In this document: piece by piece, positions 57,798 through 64,000 of the stretch
Position numbering within the stretch: position 1 is the first letter of the stretch
How the letters are laid out: every line of letters begins with the position of its first letter
Source: Jeotgalibacillus soli
Lineage (GTDB): Bacteria; Bacillota; Bacilli; Bacillales; Jeotgalibacillaceae
Assembly: GCF_000829435.1 (NCBI RefSeq)
Contig: NZ_JXRP01000018.1
Location: 1 to 64,000 of the forward strand
DNA length: 64,000 nucleotides
Direction of reading: 5' to 3'
Made by a program: the position numbers and the translations under genes
Notes under the pieces: model-generated
What the model saw: the letters and a program-made list of their open reading frames with translations, nothing else
Told to the model about the DNA's origin: nothing
The model's database searches: none

Positions 57798-59051
57798 ATG
57801 TCGACTATTCTTAAACGAATGTTTAAGTCGTACGATTACTCGTTGCTTGTTGTATATTTGCTGCTAGGTTTTTTTGGTGTTGTGATGGTGTATAGTGCAG
57901 GGATCGTTTGGGCTGTTGAGCGTTTAAATCAGTCGAGTGATTTTTTGTACCATTTACAGCTTCGCAATCTCATAATAGGATTCATTGGCTTTTGTGTAAT
58001 GGCATTAATTCCATACAAACTTTATCGTGAGAAGCCAATAACGATTTTTATTGTAGGCATAATGTTTGTATTGTTGGGCGCAGTTCATTTGTTTGGAGCA
58101 AATTATAATAATGCTCAAAGCTGGTTGGAAATTGGATCGTTCCAGCTTCAGCCTTCTGAATTTGCGAAATTAGGAATTATCGTATACTTGGCTGCAGTTT
58201 ATACGAACAAGCAATCGTATATAGACGAATTTAACCGTGGTGTAATGCCACCTCTCATTGTCTTGGCTTTTGTGTTTGTTTTAGTAGCTTCAGAGCCTGA
58301 TTTTGGTACAGCAGCTATTATTTTTATTATTGGCATGACTGTTATGGTGGGTTCTGGAATGAAGCTGAAAAGTATGCTCAAATTGGCGGGTATTGGGCTA
58401 GGCATTGTGGGCGTATTAGCTGGCTTTTTCTATTTATTCCTCCAAGATCGCTTTTTTCGAGTTTTTTCTGAGGAAAGAATGGGCCGGATTGCTGCTTATA
58501 CAGACCCGTTTGGTCACATTACTGATAATGGGTGGCAGCTAGTAGGCTCCTATTATGCTATAGGTAATGGCGGCTTATGGGGAGCTGGTCTTGGTCAGAG
58601 TATACAAAAGCTTGGGTATTTACCGGAGCCTCACACAGACTTCATTATGGCAATTATCGCAGAAGAGCTAGGGATCTTTGGAGTTAGCTTTGTTCTGCTC
58701 GGGCTTGGCTATATTGTCCTAAGAGGTATTTACATCGGAATTAGAAGCCGCGACCGATTTGGACGAATGTTGGCGATTGGGATTGCGAGTATGATCGGCA
58801 TACAAGCCTTTATTAATCTAGGTGGCATGTCCGGCTTGATTCCGATAACAGGTGTGCCGCTTCCTTTCATTAGCTATGGAGGTTCATCATTAATTTTACT
58901 TTCTCTAGCTATGGGTGTTTTATTAAATGTCTCTATGTTTGTAAAATATGAAGAAAAATACCGTAATGGAGAAAAAGAATCTATTCCAAAACAAGCGGAA
59001 GTGAAAGCTGTCCCGCGCTACAACGCAACGAGAAAGACTGGACGAGGGTAA
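57798..59051 (+). CDS. ftsW: SEDS glycosyltransferase FtsW
   Basis: 417 residues with about ten membrane helices and the SEDS landmarks: SWLEIGSFQLQPSEFAK, the EPDFGTA segment, and PLPFISYGGSS near the C-terminus. FtsW polymerises peptidoglycan glycan strands at the division site with a cognate class B PBP. B. subtilis ylaO/ftsW occupies the same site before pycA. The ATG at 57798 follows TTGGAG; the in-frame TTG at 57783 is part of it. Confidence 0.92.
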   Translation: MSTILKRMFKSYDYSLLVVYLLLGFFGVVMVYSAGIVWAVERLNQSSDFLYHLQLRNLIIGFIGFCVMALIPYKLYREKPITIFIVGIMFVLLGAVHLFGANYNNAQSWLEIGSFQLQPSEFAKLGIIVYLAAVYTNKQSYIDEFNRGVMPPLIVLAFVFVLVASEPDFGTAAIIFIIGMTVMVGSGMKLKSMLKLAGIGLGIVGVLAGFFYLFLQDRFFRVFSEERMGRIAAYTDPFGHITDNGWQLVGSYYAIGNGGLWGAGLGQSIQKLGYLPEPHTDFIMAIIAEELGIFGVSFVLLGLGYIVLRGIYIGIRSRDRFGRMLAIGIASMIGIQAFINLGGMSGLIPITGVPLPFISYGGSSLILLSLAMGVLLNVSMFVKYEEKYRNGEKESIPKQAEVKAVPRYNATRKTGRG

Positions 59052-59127
59052 GAGGGTAAGTTCGCACGGGCATATCAATCACCTTTTACCTGTGCGTGAT
59101 TAATAGATTAAGAAGGAGGTTGTTTCA

Positions 59128-62100
59128 TTGAAGAATATTCAAAAAATCCTGGTAGCAAACCGTGGTGAAATTGCCATACGTGTATTTCGTGCTTGTACAG
59201 AATTAAGTGTAAGGACAGTAGCTATTTATTCAAAAGAGGATAGCGGATCGTATCATCGTTACAAAGCGGACGAAGCATATTTAGTCGGTGAGGGGAAAAA
59301 ACCGATTGATGCTTACCTTGATATAGAAGGAATCATTGAAATAGCCTTGAAGGCTAATGTGGATGCAATTCATCCCGGATATGGCTTTCTTTCTGAAAAC
59401 ATCCACTTTGCAAGACGTTGTGAGGAAGAAGGGATCGTATTTATCGGTCCTAATTCAAAGCATTTGGATATGTTCGGAGATAAGGTGAAAGCGAGACAGC
59501 AGGCAGTTAATGCGGGTATCCCTGTAATCCCTGGTACTGATGGCCCTGTATCGAACCTAGAGGAAATAGAAAAATTCGGCAAAGAACACGGCTTCCCTTT
59601 TATTATTAAAGCTTCTCTTGGCGGTGGCGGTAGAGGGATGAGGATTGTTCGATCGGCAAATGATATGAAAGAATCGTACAATCGGGCGAAGTCTGAAGCC
59701 AAAGCGGCCTTTGGAAACGATGAGGTATATGTTGAAAAGTATATCGAAAACCCAAAGCATATTGAAGTCCAGATTCTAGGTGATAAAGATGGTAATATTA
59801 TTCATCTTTACGAGCGGGATTGCTCAGTTCAACGCCGACACCAAAAAGTAGTGGAGGTAGCCCCTTCCCTTTCTCTGACTGAAGAGCTTAGGAATGAAAT
59901 TTGTGAAGCGGCAGTGAAACTGGCCAATAATGTAAACTACATCAATGCAGGAACTGTAGAGTTCCTTGTGGCTAATGACAAATTTTATTTTATCGAGGTA
60001 AATCCACGTGTTCAGGTTGAACATACCATTACTGAAATGATAACTGGTGTTGACATTGTTCAATCACAAATTTTAATTGCAGAAGGTCATTTCTTACATA
60101 GTGATCGTATGGGAATCCCCCTTCAAGAAAACATACAATTAAACGGATTCGCAATTCAATCACGTGTTACAACGGAGGATCCATTAAACGGATTTATGCC
60201 GGATACGGGAAGAATTATGGCTTATCGTTCTGGCGGCGGGTTTGGTGTTCGTTTAGATGCCGGAAATGCGTATCAAGGGGCAGTCATTTCTTCACACTAC
60301 GACTCCCTTTTGGTAAAAGTATCAACGTGGGCACTTACCTTTGATCAAGCTGCAGCTAAAATGGTCAGAAATCTTCAAGAATTCCGAATTCGCGGAATCA
60401 AAACAAATATTCCGTTTCTTGAAAATGTGGTAAAACATGAAGCATTTTTAACAGGGAATTATAATACAAATTTTATTGATACAACTCCTGAGCTTTTCTT
60501 GTTCCCTAAAAGAAAAGACCGGGGAACGAAGATGTTGAACTATATTGGAAATGTGACGATTAATGGGTTTCCTGGCATTGAAAAGAAGAGTAAACCCGAA
60601 TTTCCAAAAGCACGAATTCCTAAAGTTAGCATACTTGAAGCACCACCAAGGGGAACAAAACAAATTCTTGATGAAAAAGGTGCAGATGGGTTAGTACAGT
60701 GGGTTAGAGAACAAAAGGATGTCCTGTTAACGGATACGACCTTCCGCGATGCGCATCAATCATTACTTGCAACAAGAGTTCGAACGGTTGACTTGAAAAA
60801 TATTGCGGATGCGTCGGCTCGGATGCAGTCGGATTTATTCTCCTTTGAAATGTGGGGAGGAGCAACATTCGATGTAGCCTACCGTTTCTTAAAAGAAGAT
60901 CCATGGATGAGACTTTTGACATTAAGAGAAAAAATCCCTAATGTTTTATTCCAAATGCTGCTTCGTGCATCTAATGCAGTAGGCTATAAAAATTACCCTG
61001 ATAATGTGATTCAGGAATTTGTTCAGAAATCTGCTTACGCAGGGATTGATGTTTTCCGGATTTTTGATAGCTTGAACTGGGTGCAGGGGATGGAAGTAGC
61101 AATTAAAGCTGTGCGGGATACAGGCAAGCTCGCTGAAGCGGCAATTTGCTACACGGGTGATATTCTTGATCCATCCCGTTCAAAGTATGATATTGACTAT
61201 TATAAAAAGCTGGCAAAAGAGCTGGAAGCTCAGGGTGCTCATATTTTGGCGATTAAAGATATGGCAGGTCTACTTAAACCTGAAGCAGCTTATCGATTGA
61301 TATCTGAACTAAAAGCAACTGTTGATCTCCCAATACACCTTCATACGCATGATACAAGCGGAAATGGTATATTCCAATATGCTAGAGCAGCTGAAGCAGG
61401 CGTGGATATTGTCGATACTGCACTTGGCTCAATGGCAGGCTTAACTTCTCAGCCTGGAGCAAGCACGATGTACTATGCGCTAAAGGGCAATAAACGCAAT
61501 CTCATTATGGATATTGATAATGCTGAGAAATTATCACACTATTGGGAAGATGTAAGAAAATACTATCAGGATTTTGAAAGCGGCATGAATTCACCTCATA
61601 CGGAAGTGTACAAGCATGAAATGCCTGGTGGACAATATAGTAATTTACAACAGCAGGCAAAGGGTGTTGGACTTGGCGACCGTTGGGAAGAGGTCAAGGA
61701 AATGTATGCTCGTGTCAACCATATGTTCGGAGATATCGTAAAGGTTACACCATCTTCAAAGGTTGTTGGTGATATGGCTCTGTTCATGGTTCAAAACGAT
61801 CTTGATGAGGATGCTGTACTTGAGAAAGGGCATATGATCGATTTTCCTGATTCTGTAATTGAACTATTTTCAGGCTATCTTGGTCAGCCTCATAATGGTT
61901 TCCCTGAGAAGCTTCAAGAAGTCATTTTAAAAGGTAAGGAATCTATTACTGTAAGACCAGGTGAGCTTCTCGAAGATGTTGATTTTGAAAAGCTGAAAGA
62001 AGAGCTATTCAGAGAACTTGATCGACCTGTAACCAATTTCGATGCCATTGCACATGCGTTATATCCGAAGGTGTTTAAAGAGTATACAAATACAGACAAA

Positions 62101-62571
62101 CAATTTGGTGATGTTTCCGTATTAGATACTCCAACGTTTTTTTATGGCATGAAGCTGGGTGAAGAAATAGAGGTAGAGATCGAGACCGGAAAAACATTGA
62201 TTTTGAAACTTATTTCGATTGGTGAACCAAGACTAGATGGAACAAGGGTCATTTATTTTGATTTAAATGGACAGCAGCGTGAGGTCGTAATTAAAGATGA
62301 AAGCGTTAAATCGAGCATTTTAACAAAGAGAAAAGTAGATCCAAAGAATGAAGAAGAACTTGGTGCTACGATGCCTGGAACTGTTATTCAAGTAGTGGTG
62401 AAAACAGGGGACGAAGTTCATCGAGGAGATCATTTGCTTATTACAGAAGCGATGAAAATGGAAACGACCGTTCAAGCACCGTTTGATGGTGTAATTGATG
62501 AAATATTTGTGGAGAACGGAGAAGCATTAAGTCCTGGTGATTTATTAATTCGACTTAAAAAAAATACCTAA
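59128..62571 (+). CDS. pycA: Pyruvate carboxylase
   Basis: 1147 residues in one chain: biotin carboxylase (about 1-455; KILVANRGEIAIRV, ATP-grasp loop GGGGRGMRIV, EVNPRVQVEHT), carboxyltransferase (about 530-800; LLTDTTFRDAHQSLLATR, LPIHLHTHDTSGNG), tetramerisation linker, and a biotin carrier domain with lysine in EAMKMETT near residue 1113. It makes oxaloacetate from pyruvate and bicarbonate to refill the TCA cycle. The start is TTG, with AAGAAGGAGGTTG in ideal position. In B. subtilis its activity is modulated by DarB, also encoded in this window. Confidence 0.97.
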   Translation: MKNIQKILVANRGEIAIRVFRACTELSVRTVAIYSKEDSGSYHRYKADEAYLVGEGKKPIDAYLDIEGIIEIALKANVDAIHPGYGFLSENIHFARRCEEEGIVFIGPNSKHLDMFGDKVKARQQAVNAGIPVIPGTDGPVSNLEEIEKFGKEHGFPFIIKASLGGGGRGMRIVRSANDMKESYNRAKSEAKAAFGNDEVYVEKYIENPKHIEVQILGDKDGNIIHLYERDCSVQRRHQKVVEVAPSLSLTEELRNEICEAAVKLANNVNYINAGTVEFLVANDKFYFIEVNPRVQVEHTITEMITGVDIVQSQILIAEGHFLHSDRMGIPLQENIQLNGFAIQSRVTTEDPLNGFMPDTGRIMAYRSGGGFGVRLDAGNAYQGAVISSHYDSLLVKVSTWALTFDQAAAKMVRNLQEFRIRGIKTNIPFLENVVKHEAFLTGNYNTNFIDTTPELFLFPKRKDRGTKMLNYIGNVTINGFPGIEKKSKPEFPKARIPKVSILEAPPRGTKQILDEKGADGLVQWVREQKDVLLTDTTFRDAHQSLLATRVRTVDLKNIADASARMQSDLFSFEMWGGATFDVAYRFLKEDPWMRLLTLREKIPNVLFQMLLRASNAVGYKNYPDNVIQEFVQKSAYAGIDVFRIFDSLNWVQGMEVAIKAVRDTGKLAEAAICYTGDILDPSRSKYDIDYYKKLAKELEAQGAHILAIKDMAGLLKPEAAYRLISELKATVDLPIHLHTHDTSGNGIFQYARAAEAGVDIVDTALGSMAGLTSQPGASTMYYALKGNKRNLIMDIDNAEKLSHYWEDVRKYYQDFESGMNSPHTEVYKHEMPGGQYSNLQQQAKGVGLGDRWEEVKEMYARVNHMFGDIVKVTPSSKVVGDMALFMVQNDLDEDAVLEKGHMIDFPDSVIELFSGYLGQPHNGFPEKLQEVILKGKESITVRPGELLEDVDFEKLKEELFRELDRPVTNFDAIAHALYPKVFKEYTNTDKQFGDVSVLDTPTFFYGMKLGEEIEVEIETGKTLILKLISIGEPRLDGTRVIYFDLNGQQREVVIKDESVKSSILTKRKVDPKNEEELGATMPGTVIQVVVKTGDEVHRGDHLLITEAMKMETTVQAPFDGVIDEIFVENGEALSPGDLLIRLKKNT

Positions 62572-62611
62572 AAAATGACTGGCAGCTAAAGCTGCCAGTC
62601 ATTTTTTTTAC
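62571..62611. terminator. Terminator shared by pycA and ctaA
   Basis: AAAAATGACTGGCAGC and its perfect complement with loop TAAA, followed by T residues on each strand. The minus-strand arm encodes the last ctaA residues NDWQL and its stop. Confidence 0.92.
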
Positions 62612-63518
62612 TATTCGCTTTGCTTCTTGAAATAAGAAGGATAAAGTAGCTGAGTAATCCAAACAAAAGTGAAATGATTAATGCGTGAGATAATGCAAAA
62701 ATAAGATTCAACCGTGTAATAACAACGAAAGCACCTGTTGTAACCTGGGCTAATACAAGTCCAAAAGCAATCATCCAGCCATAATAAATGACTTTTTGAT
62801 GCTGGTAGTTACGGAATGCAATAATCGCAATGTAGGTAATCCAAACAAATATTAGTAATGCGGCCAGGCGATGCCCCATTTGAATCCATTGTGGAGTGTT
62901 TAATGGCAATGACATCCACTGAGAATTTGTACAGAAAGGCCAATCAGCACAAGCAAGGTTTGAATCAGTGTGACGGACGAATGCTCCTGAATAGACAACG
63001 ATAAATATATATAGCATTATCCCGATGGTATGGAATCTCATCCTCGTATCAATAACAATCGAATTTGCATCAAATTTGCGGTCCACTTCAAAGATGAGAA
63101 GAGTTAGTAATAGGACTGAGGCAAATGATATTAAAGATATGCCAAAATGCAGAGCTAAAATGACATCAGATTGTCCCCATACGACAGCTCCTGCGCCAAT
63201 CAATGCTTGTACCATTAAAAAGACAAAAGCTAAAATTGCCAAGAATTTAGTTTCACGCTTATGGCCAACCGCTCTCCATGACCATACTGATAATAGTAAA
63301 ACTAAAATACCGGCAACTGCAGAAACTACACGGTGCGATAATTCCACGACTGTTTCAAATTCCAGATTTTCCGGGAGGAGTACACCGTGGCATAGCGGCC
63401 ATGATTGACCACAACCTGCTCCTGAATCCGTTTTGGTTACGAGCGCTCCGCCAAGCAACACGAATAACATGACCAGCGTAGTCAAAATGCCCAATATTTT
63501 TAATGCTTTTTGTTGCAA
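62586..63518 (-). CDS. ctaA: Heme A synthase
   Basis: About 310 residues with eight membrane helices. Conserved histidines appear in [24 protein letters not shown] and FALSHALI, and the extracellular cysteine pair is in [13 protein letters not shown]. It converts heme O to heme A for cytochrome oxidases. I set the start at TTG 63518, five bases after AAGAAGGTGA; the frame stays open to 63644 but the extra 42 residues are basic, poorly structured and absent from B. subtilis CtaA. It is divergent from ctaB. Confidence 0.92.
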   Translation of the reverse strand: MQQKALKILGILTTLVMLFVLLGGALVTKTDSGAGCGQSWPLCHGVLLPENLEFETVVELSHRVVSAVAGILVLLLSVWSWRAVGHKRETKFLAILAFVFLMVQALIGAGAVVWGQSDVILALHFGISLISFASVLLLTLLIFEVDRKFDANSIVIDTRMRFHTIGIMLYIFIVVYSGAFVRHTDSNLACADWPFCTNSQWMSLPLNTPQWIQMGHRLAALLIFVWITYIAIIAFRNYQHQKVIYYGWMIAFGLVLAQVTTGAFVVITRLNLIFALSHALIISLLFGLLSYFILLISRSKANSKKNDWQL

Positions 63519-63880
63519 GTTATTCACCTTCTTGTAGCTGATTTCGTGCAAAAGCACAATTGTTTTCAATTTCTTCAATATAAGTATCACTTTTATTATG
63601 GAATAGAAAAGGAGAGGATGGTACCTTTTTTTTCTCAGTGACACAATTTAGCCATTGATGAAGACATAGTTTTTTCACAAAAATAAATATTCTTTGTTCA
63701 CAACATTATTTCATTTATTACACAGGTGTTTATAAAATATGTGAAAAAATTGTTACATTTAGCTGCAGCTGTCTTGTTGGAAGTTGTCTGAATTTCATTT
63801 TAAATATAGAAATCACGTTCGCTATCCTTTATAGTAGATGTAGTCATGTGTATTAGCAAGTTTGGAGAGGAGGGGAAAGT
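63519..63880. promoter_or_regulatory. Divergent ctaA/ctaB control region
   Basis: TTCACAA occurs at 63674-63680 and 63697-63703, reading TTGTGAA on the ctaA strand, 23 bp apart, and ATGTGAAAAAA lies near 63739. These resemble ResD-binding motifs known at B. subtilis ctaA. CTTTATAGTAG near 63829 could be the ctaB -10. The two start codons are about 360 bp apart. Confidence 0.45.
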
Positions 63881-64000
63881 GTGTCAAATAGTCGAGTTGT
63901 GGCGGCTGTAAAAGGGGCGGAATATCCAGAAACAACTGCTTGGAAAGATTTCCTTGCACTAATTAAAATTGGGATTGTTAATTCCAATTTGATTACCACA
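63881..64000 (+). CDS. ctaB: Protoheme IX farnesyltransferase CtaB, N-terminal fragment
   Basis: The frame from GTG 63881 encodes MSNSRVVAAVKGAEYPETTAWKD split before the hydrophobic LALIKIGIVNSNLITT, the same N-terminus as B. subtilis CtaB (heme O synthase), and is cut by the window end after 40 codons. AGAGGAGGGG lies ten bases upstream. The enzyme adds a farnesyl group to heme b to form heme O, the substrate of CtaA. Confidence 0.88.
   Translation, partial: MSNSRVVAAVKGAEYPETTAWKDFLALIKIGIVNSNLITT

Noticed and set aside
63519-63644. 42-residue N-terminal extension of ctaA
   Set aside because: TTG 63518 has AGGTGA at proper distance and matches the known CtaA N-terminus; the extension is basic and low in conservation.

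Overview
The window is a chromosomal segment of a low-G+C Gram-positive bacterium of the family Bacillaceae. Its backbone follows the Bacillus subtilis patA-cheV-ykyB / ykuE-ykuV / ktrC-rnjA-rpoY / pdhABCD-speA / yktA-suhB / typA-ylaH / ylaI-ylaN / ftsW-pycA-ctaA-ctaB order almost gene for gene. Further support comes from Bacillus-style Shine-Dalgarno sites, many TTG and GTG starts, T-tailed hairpins and a T-box leader. Assignments rest on motifs and remembered family members; no database search was possible.

Layout. 1-188: end of an IS3-type insertion sequence. 222-13.0 kb: patA, corA, an MFS carrier, ykuV, cheV and ykyB; a ppx-ppk polyphosphate pair; ykuE, fadH behind a FadR-like operator, and small genes. 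13-19.7 kb: ykuJ, the c-di-AMP sensor darB, a drug-efflux MFS protein, ccpC, dapH-dapL and a MscS channel. 20-26.2 kb: a heterodimeric ABC exporter and a bd-type oxidase behind a Rex-like site. 26.3-30.7 kb: ktrC, rnjA-rpoY, an unannotated 23-codon gene, a HAD phosphatase and def. 30.9-39.8 kb: ykyA, pdhABCD, a polysaccharide-deacetylase lipoprotein, a possible small RNA at the SR1 locus, and speA. 40-45 kb: yktA, yktB, ykzI, suhB, ylaF, a frameshifted typA and ylaH. 45.4-55.2 kb: ilvE, then a T-box-controlled ilvBHC-leuABCD operon lying between ylaH and ylaI. 55.3-64 kb: ylaI, ylaL, ylaN, ftsW, pycA and the divergent ctaA/ctaB pair (ctaB is cut by the window end).

How it fits together. Most genes serve central metabolism: pyruvate to acetyl-CoA (Pdh), pyruvate to oxaloacetate (PycA), and pyruvate to branched-chain amino acids (Ilv/Leu). 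PatA, DapH and DapL together give the acetylase route to meso-diaminopimelate. CtaA, CtaB and the bd oxidase serve terminal respiration, and RNase J1 and the RNA polymerase epsilon subunit serve RNA metabolism. DarB is known in B. subtilis to bind PycA, which is also encoded here. KtrC and DarB both belong to c-di-AMP biology.

The window is mostly ordinary core genome and I see no large novel system. The points worth attention are the apparent typA frameshift, the small-RNA-like transcript between the deacetylase gene and speA, the 23-codon peptide gene with an overlapping leader ORF, full-length and internally deleted copies of one intergenic repeat, several well-matched operators (FadR, Rex), and the location of the ilv-leu block.
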